A stretch of DNA of 64,000 nt, taken from assembly GCA_965204235.1 (NCBI GenBank), contig OZ241979.1, positions 62,001 through 126,000 of the forward strand. Direction: 5' to 3'. Source of the DNA: JAJDTQ01 sp965204235 (GTDB lineage Bacteria > Desulfobacterota > Binatia > UBA9968 > JAJDTQ01). The stretch's first letter is position 1, and each line of letters opens with the position of its first letter. Position numbers and translations under genes: made by a program. This document shows, piece after piece, positions 25,441 through 34,473 of the stretch. The notes below the pieces were generated by a model. That model worked only from the letters and a program-made list of their open reading frames with translations. It was not told the origin of the DNA and did no database searches.

Positions 25441-27723
25441 TCAGATCCCTTTCTTTTGGCGGATGGCCCGCAGCACCTTCTCCGCGGTGATGGGCAGGGT
25501 CTTGATGCGGACCCCCACCGCGTCGTGGACGGCGTTGCTGATGATGGCCGCCACCGGGTCCATGCCGAGCTCCCCCAGGCCCTTGGCGCCGAAGGGGCCG
25601 GTGGGCTCGTAGGAGTCCGCGAACTCGTGCGCCAGCTCGGGCATGTCGCGCATGGAGGCCAGCCGGTAGTCGCTGAAGTTGGGGTTGACGGGGCGGCCTT
25701 CCTCCATGCGTATGCCTTCGATGAGGGCGTAGCCGAGACCCTGGGCGATGGAGCCCTCCACCTGGCCCTCGGCGCCCACCGGGAAGATGACCGTGCCGCA
25801 GTCCGACGCCACCGCATACCGGAGCACGGTCACCCGGCCGGTCTCCGGGTCCACCTCCACCTCCGCGGCCTGGCAGCCGAAGTTGTAGGCCCCGGACTCG
25901 TTGCCGTAGCGCAGGCTGTCCTGGCTCACGGAGTCGGCGTCGAAGCTGCCGGACGCCACCACGGGAGCGCCGCCGCGGCGGAACTGCCGCGCCCGCACCA
26001 CGTCCGCCACGCTGATGGAGCGCTGCTCGGCCCCCTGCACGAAGACGAAGCCGTCCCGGGACACCAAGTCCGACGGGTCCGCTTCCAGCATCTCCGAGGC
26101 GGTCTCGAACAGTATCTCCCTGACCTTGGCGGCCGCGTTCTTCACCGCGTTGCCGCCCACGTAGGTCAGGCGGCTGGCGTAGTTGCCGAGGCAGAAGGTG
26201 GTGAGGTCGGTGTCGGCTTCGGAGATGGCCACGTCGGAGAAGGGGACGCCCAACTCCTCCGCGGCGATCTGGCACATGGCGGTCCAGTGCCCCTGGCCGG
26301 TCTCCCCCTCGCCGCTCAGGATGAACGCCTTGCCGTCCTCGTTCATCTTGATGGTGGCCGAGCTGCCGTCGTAGTCGCCGAAGTGGCGCTTGCCGCTCAC
26401 GTGCACGGTGCATCCCATGCCGAGCCCCCGGTTGGGTTGCCGGTTGGCGCGTTTCTCCTTCCAGCCGATCATCCGCTCGGTGCGGTCGATGCACTGCTTG
26501 AGTTCGCAACTGATGACGCGGTTGCCGTGGGGCGAGACGTAGTCCGGCTCCGCGGCGTTGCGGCGCGCGAGCTCGAACGGGTCCATGCCCAGCTCGTCCG
26601 CGGCCATGTCCATCATCTGCTCCACCGAGAACTCCGCGGAGGGGTTGCCGAAGCCCCGGAAGGCTCCGGTGGGGATCTTGTTGGTATAGACCAGGTAGGC
26701 CTGGGAGCGGACGTCGGAGTACTTGTAGCAGGTGTCGTGGCGCAGGGCCGCGACCCCGGTGATGGCCGGGGCCTTGCCGCTGTAGGCGCCGTTGTCCGCG
26801 ATGATCTTCATGTGCTTGGCGCGGATCCGGCCGTCGCGCTGGAAGCCCATGCGCACCCACACCTTCATGTTGACCCGGGGTCGGCTGCCGGCCAGGAACT
26901 CCTCCTCCCGGGTGTTGATGATCTTCACCGGGCGGCGGGCCTTGCGGGCCAGGACCGCGCTCACCACCGCGTTGTTGTCGTCGCAGGACTTGCCGCCGAA
27001 ACCCCCGCCCACCGCGGTCTGGATGATGCGCACGTCGGCTTCCCGCACGCCCAGGGCCACGGCGATGCGGTGCCGGGCCATGAACAGCGTCTGGGTGTTC
27101 ATATGGACGGTGTACTTGCCGTTGGCCGAGTAGTCGGCCACGCTGCCGATGGTCTCGATGGCCGAGTGCCACTGGGGCACGCTCTCGAAGGTCTCCTCCA
27201 GCACCAGGTCGGAGTCCCGGAAGGCCGCGTCCACGTCGCCCCGCTCCACGTCGATGGTGAGGGCCACGTTGCTGTCCTTGTCCTCGTGGATGAGCGGCGC
27301 GTCGTCCCGCATGGCCTCTTCCGCGTCGAAGACCGCGGGCAACTCTTCCCATTCCACCTCGATCCGCTCCAGCGCCTCCTCCGCGGTGTCGCGGTCGATG
27401 GCGGCCACCGCGGCCACCTCCTCGCCCACGTACCGGACCTTGCCCACGGACAGGGGGTACTGGTCGGGGAAGAAGGCGCCCCATCCCTGCTTGACGGTGT
27501 CGTCCGCGGTCACCACTGCCTTGACCCCGCGGACCTTCTCCGCCCGGCTGGCGTCGATGCTGCGGATGCGGGCGTGGGGCAGGGGGCTCCTCAGGATCCG
27601 ACCCGTCAACATTCCGGGGAGGAAGACGTCGGCCACGTAGGCGGCGCCGCCGGTGACCTTGTCACGCCCCTCGAACCGATCGACCTTGCGGCCCAAAACC
27701 GCGAAGTTCTCCGCCTTGCTCAT
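25441..27723 (-). CDS. molybdenum hydroxylase, large molybdopterin-binding subunit
   Basis: A 760-residue catalytic subunit that hydroxylates a substrate with water-derived oxygen at a molybdenum-cytosine-dinucleotide or related cofactor. The a/b-hammerhead is at 20-130, VGGGFGGKSCDDNNAVVSA is the first molybdopterin loop, PTGAFRGFGNPSAEFSVE the second, and GEGETGQGHWTAMCQ the third; the active-site base is the Glu of GAKGLGELGMDP near the C-terminus. The CO-dehydrogenase active loop (AYxCSFR) is absent, so it is not a CODH; a 4-hydroxybenzoyl-CoA reductase, nicotinate or aldehyde-oxidase role is more likely. It lies between the S and M subunit genes. Confidence 0.92.
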   Translation of the reverse strand: MSKAENFAVLGRKVDRFEGRDKVTGGAAYVADVFLPGMLTGRILRSPLPHARIRSIDASRAEKVRGVKAVVTADDTVKQGWGAFFPDQYPLSVGKVRYVGEEVAAVAAIDRDTAEEALERIEVEWEELPAVFDAEEAMRDDAPLIHEDKDSNVALTIDVERGDVDAAFRDSDLVLEETFESVPQWHSAIETIGSVADYSANGKYTVHMNTQTLFMARHRIAVALGVREADVRIIQTAVGGGFGGKSCDDNNAVVSAVLARKARRPVKIINTREEEFLAGSRPRVNMKVWVRMGFQRDGRIRAKHMKIIADNGAYSGKAPAITGVAALRHDTCYKYSDVRSQAYLVYTNKIPTGAFRGFGNPSAEFSVEQMMDMAADELGMDPFELARRNAAEPDYVSPHGNRVISCELKQCIDRTERMIGWKEKRANRQPNRGLGMGCTVHVSGKRHFGDYDGSSATIKMNEDGKAFILSGEGETGQGHWTAMCQIAAEELGVPFSDVAISEADTDLTTFCLGNYASRLTYVGGNAVKNAAAKVREILFETASEMLEADPSDLVSRDGFVFVQGAEQRSISVADVVRARQFRRGGAPVVASGSFDADSVSQDSLRYGNESGAYNFGCQAAEVEVDPETGRVTVLRYAVASDCGTVIFPVGAEGQVEGSIAQGLGYALIEGIRMEEGRPVNPNFSDYRLASMRDMPELAHEFADSYEPTGPFGAKGLGELGMDPVAAIISNAVHDAVGVRIKTLPITAEKVLRAIRQKKGI

Positions 27724-27747
27724 GTCCTCCCCCGGCCGGCTCCGTCC

Positions 27748-28302
27748 TCAGTCGGAGGAACCGCTCTTGTAGGTGTCCGATTGGTAGAGGCTCTGGATCC
27801 GGGCCTTGTGCGCGGTGTCGCCGCGCCGCTCCGCCGTCACCTTGCCTTCCACCACCGCCATGACCGATTCGAGTATCTTGTAGTAGCCTGTGCAGCGGCA
27901 CAGGTTGGCGGACATCCATTCCTTCACCTGCTCCGTGTCGGGATTCGGGTCCCGGTCCAGCAGCGCCTTGGCGGCCATGATCTGTCCCGGGGTGCAGACG
28001 CCGCACTGGAGCCCGCCGTACTGCACGAACGCCTGCTGGAGCGGATGGAGGACGCCGTCCTGCGCAAGGCCCTCGATGGTCTCGATCTTCTTGCCGCGGC
28101 AACTGACGGCCAGGGTCAGGCACGAGCTCACGAGCCGGCCGTCCACGATGACGCTGCACGCGCCGCACACGCCGATGCTGCACCCTTCCTTGGTGCCGGT
28201 AAGGCCGATGTCCTCGCGCAGCGCCTCCAGCAGCAGGCGGTTCGGTCGCACCTCCACGTCGTGCTCCTCGCCGTTGACGTTCAGCACCAGTTCCCTCTTC
28301 AT
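27748..28302 (-). CDS. molybdenum hydroxylase, [2Fe-2S] small subunit
   Basis: The 184-residue iron-sulphur subunit with all eight cluster cysteines: the plant-ferredoxin-type set in EGCSIGVCGACSVIVDGRLVSSC split across its loop, and the C-terminal four in LQCGVCTPGQ and ANLCRCTGYY. VNGEEHDVEVRPNRLLLEAL is the ferredoxin start. The ATG at 28302 has GGAGAGG six bases upstream; an in-frame ATG at 28320 is possible. The 40-residue tail after the last cluster is longer than usual and charged. It is the first of the three subunit genes, behind the UbiD gene and an intergenic repeat. Confidence 0.92.
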   Translation of the reverse strand: MKRELVLNVNGEEHDVEVRPNRLLLEALREDIGLTGTKEGCSIGVCGACSVIVDGRLVSSCLTLAVSCRGKKIETIEGLAQDGVLHPLQQAFVQYGGLQCGVCTPGQIMAAKALLDRDPNPDTEQVKEWMSANLCRCTGYYKILESVMAVVEGKVTAERRGDTAHKARIQSLYQSDTYKSGSSD

Positions 28303-28357
28303 GGGCCTCTCCGCCTTCATGGGTTCTCCGCTCTCTTCATGGCTTCTCCGTTCCGGA

Positions 28358-28490
28358 ACGCGCCCTTCGACTTCGCTGCGCTACGCTCAGGACGAACGGA
28401 TGATCGTCCATCACCCTGCCAAGGAGGTGCGCCGCTTCGACTTCGCTACGCTCATGACGAACGGGGCAATCGTTCAGAGGTTCCTTTCCG
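28358..28490 (-). repeat. dispersed intergenic repeat, copy 4 (tandem pair)
   Basis: Two copies in the same, minus-strand orientation inside the 237-bp gap between the 2Fe-2S subunit gene and ubiD. Each shows the reverse complement of the core (CTTCGACTTCGCTGCGCTAC and CTTCGACTTCGCTACGCTCA followed by the GACGAACGG end), and the second also has the GGGGCAATCGTTCAGAGGTT lead-in. Their position between ubiD and the hydroxylase genes may affect transcription read-through. Confidence 0.8.
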
Positions 28491-28557
28491 TGGTTGACTT
28501 CGCCTCGCAACGCTCGACGCCCGCGGGGCATTGCCGACCGCCGCGGCCGCCCGACCG

Positions 28558-30213
28558 TCATACCGACCGTCCGGCGTGGGTCTTGCCCCACTCCTGACGG
28601 ATGGACTTGAGGGTCTGTCCCTCGCCCACGCTCAGGCGAGTTCCCTTGAGCTTCTCTCCCACCTTCTCATAGTCGCCCGCGGCCGCGAGGCGGGCCTCTT
28701 CGTCCAGCTCCTCGGGCCACAGCCCCATGAGGTAGCCGTGCCACGGCTCCTTGAGCCGGAGCTCGGGCAGTCCGAGCTCCCGCCACAACTCCACCGCCCG
28801 GTCCATGTAGGGCTTCCTGGGCAGCGACAGGGGAGGGAGGTCGGCCTTGCGGGTGGCGTCGATGAGCAGCGCCGAGTCGGCGCCGTCGTACCGGCTGGAA
28901 GGGTGGCTCACGACCATGCCGATAGGGGTGGCCCCGAAGGGACGGTTGGGCACGATGGTCACGTCCCGGTGGGGCTGGCACCGGTGAGTGATGGCCCAGG
29001 TCACGGCCACGGGATCGCTCACGTTGATGTCCTCGTCCACCGTCACGATGAACTTGCCCACCCGGTCGCCGTACTGCAGCACGCTCTCCATGACCCGCCG
29101 GGGCTCGTCGTCGTCCTCTTTCTCCATGCGCACGGCGACGTAGGGCCGCAGGTTCACGAGCTCTTCCATCATATAGACTTCGCGCACGGACTCGAAGCCC
29201 TTGCCGTTGAGGTAGCGGCGCACCAGGGTGCTCATCCCCATGGCCTTGATCTTGGAGCTCTCGCTGGGGGTGACCTGGCTGATGATGGAGACCCAGACGG
29301 GGTCCTTGCGGTGCATGACGCACGTGAGCTCCATGACCGGGCCGATGGTGCGCGGGTCCACGTAACCCATGGACTCGCCGAACGGGCCTTCCTCCTCCAG
29401 GTAGTGGGTGGGGATGATCCCCTCGAACACCACCTCGGACGTGGCCGGCACTTCCAGGTCCACGGTCTGGCACTTGACGAGCGGGATGGGGCTGCGCGCC
29501 AAGCCGCCGGCCAGGGCGATCTCGTCCATGTCCGGCGGCACCTTCTGGGTCGCGGTGTACGAGACCGCGGGCACCGTGCCCACGGCGATGGCCACCTCCA
29601 GGGGGATGCCCCGCTCCCGGCACTTCTCCCAGTGGGCGGAGAGGTCCTGGGGCGTGCCCGAGTTGGCGCCGCAGACCAGCGGGGACTTGACCAGCCCCCG
29701 GTAGTTGCCCACGTTGCGCGCGCCCGTCTCCGGGTCCCTGGTGATCCAGTGCCCTGCGGTAATGTAGGGGCCGTTGTCGAACCCCGGGGTGGAGATGGGG
29801 ATGGGGAACCGGGCGAAGCCGCGGCTGGCGGGCAGGTCGTCGCCCTTGTGGACCACCTCCATGACCGGGCCGCGGGACACGGTCTCCGGCGGGATGGGGT
29901 TCTCCATGGCCTCGAACCACCGGTCCGGGACCTCGTCCGGACGGCACTGGAGGCCCATGCAATAGATGGCTGTGGACCCGGACAGCCCCCCCACGAGCAC
30001 CGAGCCTTCGTAGCGCCGGCCCTTGGAGTCGGTGACGTTCTCGAACAGGAACGCCTTGCGGTCCTCGTCCTCGAGGCCCCGGAACTGCAACCGCACCAGC
30101 GGCTGCAACTCCGTGTCCTTGTTGATCTCCCGTGTGATGCGGACGAGCTTCCCGGCGTCTTCGAGCACCGCCAGGAACTCGCGGAGGTCCTCATAGGGGC
30201 GTTGGTTCGTCAT
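28558..30213 (-). CDS. UbiD-family prenyl-FMN-dependent decarboxylase
   Basis: A 551-residue UbiD-type decarboxylase, which uses prenylated FMN to remove CO2 from aromatic or alpha,beta-unsaturated acids. The N-terminus is YEDLREFLAVLEDAGKLVRI. Mid-protein blocks typical of UbiD are VEVPATSEVVFEG-like LEVPATSEVVFEGIIPT, EGPFGESMGYVDPRTIGPVM and ISQVTPSESSKIKAMGMSTL; QTLKSIRQEWGK closes it. The ATG at 30213 was chosen because the conserved start follows it; the 52 open codons upstream show no conservation. It is larger than E. coli UbiD (497). Same-strand molybdenum-hydroxylase genes downstream suggest joint degradation of an aromatic acid. No UbiX gene is in view. Confidence 0.9.
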   Translation of the reverse strand: MTNQRPYEDLREFLAVLEDAGKLVRITREINKDTELQPLVRLQFRGLEDEDRKAFLFENVTDSKGRRYEGSVLVGGLSGSTAIYCMGLQCRPDEVPDRWFEAMENPIPPETVSRGPVMEVVHKGDDLPASRGFARFPIPISTPGFDNGPYITAGHWITRDPETGARNVGNYRGLVKSPLVCGANSGTPQDLSAHWEKCRERGIPLEVAIAVGTVPAVSYTATQKVPPDMDEIALAGGLARSPIPLVKCQTVDLEVPATSEVVFEGIIPTHYLEEEGPFGESMGYVDPRTIGPVMELTCVMHRKDPVWVSIISQVTPSESSKIKAMGMSTLVRRYLNGKGFESVREVYMMEELVNLRPYVAVRMEKEDDDEPRRVMESVLQYGDRVGKFIVTVDEDINVSDPVAVTWAITHRCQPHRDVTIVPNRPFGATPIGMVVSHPSSRYDGADSALLIDATRKADLPPLSLPRKPYMDRAVELWRELGLPELRLKEPWHGYLMGLWPEELDEEARLAAAGDYEKVGEKLKGTRLSVGEGQTLKSIRQEWGKTHAGRSV

Positions 30214-30300
30214 GGGGTTCACGGTGTATGCGGTTTCTCGGGCTTTGGCAAGCGCGAAGCTGGCGCAAAGCGCCGTCACCGGAGCGGACCGGCGCCATCC

Positions 30301-30510
30301 TGTCCCCGTTCGTCCTGAGCTTGGCCAAGCCCGTTCATTCGAGCGTAGCCGGGATATCGATCTCCCCAAGAAAGGAGTGTGTGAATCATGGTGAAGTACA
30401 GGGGTTGCGAGAAATCGCTCTCCCCGAGGGAGATAGGCTCCTGTCTCCGTTCTCTCCGTTCGTCCTGAGCGTAGCGAAGCGAAGTCGAAGGACGCGCTCT
30501 CCCTCTGGAA
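30301..30510 (+). repeat. dispersed intergenic repeat, copies 5 and 6
   Basis: In the 368-bp divergent gap between ubiD and the restriction-methylase gene. A partial copy starts CCGTTCGTCCTGAGCTTGGC near 30304, and a better one starts CCGTTCGTCCTGAGCGTAGC near 30458 followed by GTCGAAGGACGCGCTCTCCC. The rest of the gap, up to the AAAGGAG ribosome-binding site at about 30572, shows no gene and no clear promoter that I would defend. Confidence 0.8.
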
Positions 30511-30581
30511 GAGGGTCGGGGTGATGGCACGGGTAGGCGCAGTGCTTGCATGTCAGGCCGCTCTCGACAACAAAGGAGTCC

Positions 30582-33500
30582 ATGACGGCAGCGAACCACA
30601 CGAACCTGACGGCCGCGGCCGAAACGTACTTCGCCGACCTGGGGCGGGTGCGCGCCTCGGGCGGGGCCACCGGGGAGCGGTCCAGCTACGGACCGCTGGC
30701 GCAACTGCTGAACGCGGTGGGCGGGATGCTGAGGCCCAAGGTGTTCTGCGTCCAGGAGCTTGCTGACCAGGGCGCGGGCCATCCCGACTTCGGCCTCTAC
30801 GCGGCAAAGCAGGTTCAGAAGGGCCAACCACGAGAGGGCCAGACGCCGGAGCGCGGGGTAGTGGAAGTGAAGGCCGCGGGAGACGACGCTTGGCTCACCG
30901 CGGCAGGGGATCAGGTAAGCCGCTATTGGGGCCGCTACCGGCTGGTGCTGGTGACCAACACCCGCGATTTCGTGCTGGTGGGAGAGGACGCCGCAGGGCG
31001 TCCGGCGAAGCTCGAAACCTTCCGGCTGGCGGATGGTGCGGGCAACTTCCGGCGAAAGCTGGAGAAACCGCGCGCCTTTGCCCGGGAGGTGGGCGCGGGG
31101 TTGGGCGAGTACCTGTGCCGTGCGCTGACGCACCGGGCGGCATTGGCCGAACCCAGGGACTTGGCTTGGCTGCTTGCCTCCTATGCCCGGGACGGGCTTG
31201 CGCGGGTGGAGGCCGCGGGCGATGCGCTGTCGTTGGAGGCGGTGCGCAAGGCGCTGGAAGAGGCGCTTGGGGTGCGCTTCGAGGGAGAGAAAGGCGCACG
31301 CTTTTTCCGTTCGACCCTGGTGCAGACGCTGTTCTACGGCGTCTTCTCCGCCTGGGTGTTGTGGGCGCGGGCCGGTGTGGGAGGTGCTGTCGGTGATGGC
31401 GGGCCGCCGCTCTCCGGTGGCGCTGGCGTTGCGCGCTTCGACTGGCGCACCGCGGTCTGGCACCTGCGCGCGCCGGTGCTGGCGGCGTTGTTCCAGCAAC
31501 TGTCGCAGCCCGGCCGGCTGCAACCCTTGGGCTTGGTGGAAGTGCTGGACTGGACCGCGGCGGCGCTGGACCGAGTGGACCACGCGGCCTTCTTCGCCCG
31601 CTTCCACGAGGGCGAGGCCGTGCCCTATTTCTACGAGCCCTTCCTCGAAGCCTTCGACCCCGACCTGCGCAAGCAATTGGGCGTCTGGTACACGCCGGTG
31701 GAAGTAGTGCGCTACATGGTGGCGCGGGTGGACCGGGCGCTGAAGGACGACCTGGGCATCCCCGAGGGGCTGGCTGCGGAGAACGTCTATGTGCTGGACC
31801 CGTGCTGCGGCACCGGGGCCTACCTGGCAGAGGTCTTGCGCCGCATCGCCGCCAACCTGGAAGGGCAGGGATTGGGAGCGTTGGCCGGGACGCGGGTGAA
31901 GAAGGCTGCGACCGAGCGGGTGTTCGGCTTCGAGATCATGCCCGCGCCCTTCGTGGTGGCTCATCTGCAAGTGGGCTTGACCATGCAGGGTCTCGACGCG
32001 CCGTTGAGGGACGACGGAGAGGAGCGGCCCGGCGTCTTCCTCACCAACGCCCTCACCGGCTGGGAGCCGCACACCATCAAGCCCTTGCCCTTCCCGGAGT
32101 TGGAGGAGGAACGCGACCGGGCGGGACGGGTGAAGCAGGACACGCCCATCCTGGTGATCCTGGGCAACCCGCCCTACAACGGCTTCGCGGGCATGGCGGT
32201 GGACGAGGAGCGGGAACTGTCGGACGCTTATCGGACGACGAAGAAGGTACGAAGGCCGGAGGGGCAGGGATTGAACGACCTGTACGTACGCTTCTTCCGC
32301 ATGGCGGAACGGCGCATTGCGGAGAAGACCGGACAGGGTATCGTCTGTTTCATCTCCAACTACTCCTGGCTCGACGGCCTGTCGTTCACGGGGATGAGGG
32401 AACGGTATCTTGAAGCGTTCGATGCGGTGCGCATCGACTGCCTGAACGGGGACAAGTACAAGACCGGGAAGGTAGCGCCGGACGGTTCACCGGACCCGAG
32501 CATTTTCTCGACAGAGGGCGACCCTGTGGGCATCCAGGTAGGGACGGCGATTGCGACGCTGGTGCGCAAGGCCGAGCACATGCCAGCGGAAGCGGTCGGC
32601 TTCCGCCATCTGTGGGGGCAGGCGAAGCTGGCGGCGCTGCTGGAAACTGCGGAAGCGGAGCCGGACACGCTGTATGCCGACGTGTCGCCGCTCTTGCCAC
32701 TGGGTTTGCCGTTCATGCGAACGTCGGTCAGCGAGGACTGGTTCGACTGGCCGGCGCTGCCTGACCTGTTCCCTGTGTCGTTTCCGGGGATCAAGACCAG
32801 CCGAGACCCGTTCCTCGTCGATGTGGACCTCGACCGGCTGAAGGAGCGCATCGCGGACTACTTCGACCCCGCCCTGAGCCACGAGGAGATCGCACGGCGC
32901 TACCCCGCGGCGATGAAGACGACAGCGAGCTTCGACGCCCGTGCGGTGCGCGAGGCGCTACTCGCTCGCGGCGGACCGAAAGAGGATGGCTTCGTTCGCT
33001 TCGCCTACCGCCCGTTCGATAACCGATGGCTCTATTGGGAGGGGGACGGCGGCTTGCTCGACCGTCCGCGTCCCGACTACAGGCCCCATGTGTTCGAGGG
33101 GAACCTGTGGCTCTCCACCGCTCAGCATCTACGAAAGGATGCGTCGGAACCTCAGGCCTGCTTCACGGAACACCTCACATCCCTGCATTTGATCGAGCGA
33201 GGGACCAACATGTTCCCCGCATGGCTCGGCGACGACAGCACCGGGAACGATGACGACGGCCTCCATAGCCCGGGAGCGTGGCTGCCCGTTCATGCCGTGC
33301 GCCTTACCGAAAGCGATGACGCCGACCCGCGAAACCCCGAAGTGCAGTCACCCTCTCCCGCCGCGCGCGGTATCGGAAGCGACGCTGGCAGTCCGCGGCG
33401 CCGTCCCAACCTGTCAGCCGCCGCGCAACGCTATCTGGAACGCCTCGGACTGGGCGTCGATGACTTGTTCCACCATGTACTCGCCGTGCTGCATGACCCG

Positions 33501-34184
33501 GCCTACCGCGAGGCCAACGCCGGGGCGCTGCGCATGGAGTGGCCGCGCATCCCGCTTCCAGGCTGGCCCGCTCCCGGGACCGTGGGCGTCCCGCCGGCTT
33601 CGATTCGCTCTGCCTTGCCCCCGTCTGCATCCGAACAAGGCTCCGCATCCCCGGACAAGGAGACCCATGAGGCGGCGGAAGCCCTCGCCAGATCGGCCGC
33701 CCGGGGCCGCCGACTCGCGGCCCTGCTCGACCCTGATACGCCGGTCCCCGTCGTCACCACGGGCGCGTTGCGCCCGGAGACCGCCGCCATCGCCGTTCCC
33801 GCCACCACGGACGGGCGCAACATGACCGGCGACGACTTCGCCCTCACCGCGGGCTGGGGCCACGTCGGAGCGGGCGGGGCGGTCATGCCCGGTCAGGGGC
33901 ATGCCGCCGAACGCGCTTTTACACCGGAAGAACGCGCCGCCCTGAGCCACACTCTCCCGGCCCTCGGAGCGGCCACCTTCGACGTGTGCCTCAACGACCG
34001 CGCCTTCTGGCGCAACGTCCCCGCCGCGGTCTGGAACTACAAGCTCGGCGGCTACCAGGTCCTCAAGAAATGGCTTTCCTACCGCGAACGCGGTATCCTC
34101 GACCGCCCGCTACACCCGGAGGAAGTCCGGCGCTTTGCCGAAACCGCCCGCCGCATCGCCGCAGTCCTTGCAGCCACGGCCTGA
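30582..34184 (+). CDS. single-chain restriction-modification enzyme (type IIG/ISP-like, no helicase)
   Basis: A 1200-residue enzyme that appears to join a nuclease to an N6-adenine DNA methyltransferase. Residues 67-69 (HPDF) and 95-97 (VVEVKAAG) form a PD-(D/E)XK nuclease motif. A helical connector follows, then the methyltransferase: SAM motif VLDPCCGTGAYL at 404-415 and the catalytic NPPY at 529-532. TRV.. and FEIMPAPFVVAHLQ are typical of type ISP/IIG enzymes. The C-terminal 400 residues should hold the target-recognition domain, ending YKLGGYQVLKKWLSYRERG, which is characteristic of the ISP-like family. The helicase present in classical ISP enzymes is missing. The ATG has AAAGGAG three bases upstream. 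Confidence 0.88.
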   Translation: MTAANHTNLTAAAETYFADLGRVRASGGATGERSSYGPLAQLLNAVGGMLRPKVFCVQELADQGAGHPDFGLYAAKQVQKGQPREGQTPERGVVEVKAAGDDAWLTAAGDQVSRYWGRYRLVLVTNTRDFVLVGEDAAGRPAKLETFRLADGAGNFRRKLEKPRAFAREVGAGLGEYLCRALTHRAALAEPRDLAWLLASYARDGLARVEAAGDALSLEAVRKALEEALGVRFEGEKGARFFRSTLVQTLFYGVFSAWVLWARAGVGGAVGDGGPPLSGGAGVARFDWRTAVWHLRAPVLAALFQQLSQPGRLQPLGLVEVLDWTAAALDRVDHAAFFARFHEGEAVPYFYEPFLEAFDPDLRKQLGVWYTPVEVVRYMVARVDRALKDDLGIPEGLAAENVYVLDPCCGTGAYLAEVLRRIAANLEGQGLGALAGTRVKKAATERVFGFEIMPAPFVVAHLQVGLTMQGLDAPLRDDGEERPGVFLTNALTGWEPHTIKPLPFPELEEERDRAGRVKQDTPILVILGNPPYNGFAGMAVDEERELSDAYRTTKKVRRPEGQGLNDLYVRFFRMAERRIAEKTGQGIVCFISNYSWLDGLSFTGMRERYLEAFDAVRIDCLNGDKYKTGKVAPDGSPDPSIFSTEGDPVGIQVGTAIATLVRKAEHMPAEAVGFRHLWGQAKLAALLETAEAEPDTLYADVSPLLPLGLPFMRTSVSEDWFDWPALPDLFPVSFPGIKTSRDPFLVDVDLDRLKERIADYFDPALSHEEIARRYPAAMKTTASFDARAVREALLARGGPKEDGFVRFAYRPFDNRWLYWEGDGGLLDRPRPDYRPHVFEGNLWLSTAQHLRKDASEPQACFTEHLTSLHLIERGTNMFPAWLGDDSTGNDDDGLHSPGAWLPVHAVRLTESDDADPRNPEVQSPSPAARGIGSDAGSPRRRPNLSAAAQRYLERLGLGVDDLFHHVLAVLHDPAYREANAGALRMEWPRIPLPGWPAPGTVGVPPASIRSALPPSASEQGSASPDKETHEAAEALARSAARGRRLAALLDPDTPVPVVTTGALRPETAAIAVPATTDGRNMTGDDFALTAGWGHVGAGGAVMPGQGHAAERAFTPEERAALSHTLPALGAATFDVCLNDRAFWRNVPAAVWNYKLGGYQVLKKWLSYRERGILDRPLHPEEVRRFAETARRIAAVLAATA

Positions 34185-34208
34185 ACTGCCCGTTGGCTTT
34201 CAGCGAAG

Positions 34209-34466
34209 ATGGACCATCCAGGGAGCCAGGTGCCGGAAGTTCTGAATGGAAGGACGACATGTGATCCCTTGACCACTGCCGGACATTGGGTTATCCAGTA
34301 TCAGGATCGAGTTTGGATCCGTGACCTCCCCGCGGAGCTTTCACGAGCCGCTGCCGCCTCGCTGACATATTTTGAGAGACCGATGAGTGAGCCGTGTCTG
34401 TCAGAATCACCCTTTTGGCAGGGCGGTGGCGTTCCGGACGGTCAACCGATTTCGTGCCGTAGATGA
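34209..34466 (+). CDS. possible small hypothetical protein ahead of the DUF262 gene
   Basis: An 85-residue frame in the 289-bp space between the restriction-methylase and DUF262 genes, ending 7 bp before the DUF262 ATG. The mid part (GHWVIQYQDRVWIRDLPAEL) reads like real protein, but the ribosome-binding site is weak and composition is mixed. If real, its spacing makes it the first gene of the DUF262 operon, where a small regulator or antitoxin would fit. No family is recognised; the frame may also be chance. Confidence 0.3.
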   Translation: MDHPGSQVPEVLNGRTTCDPLTTAGHWVIQYQDRVWIRDLPAELSRAAAASLTYFERPMSEPCLSESPFWQGGGVPDGQPISCRR

Positions 34467-34473
34467 GGTCGTC

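Noticed and set aside
25441..28302. Aerobic carbon monoxide dehydrogenase
   Set aside because: The large subunit lacks the AYxCSFR active-site loop of true CO dehydrogenases.
24892..28497. 1201-codon plus-strand frame opposite the molybdenum hydroxylase genes
   Set aside because: It is antisense to three genes with all cofactor motifs intact; the product would be His/Arg/Val-rich low-complexity sequence.
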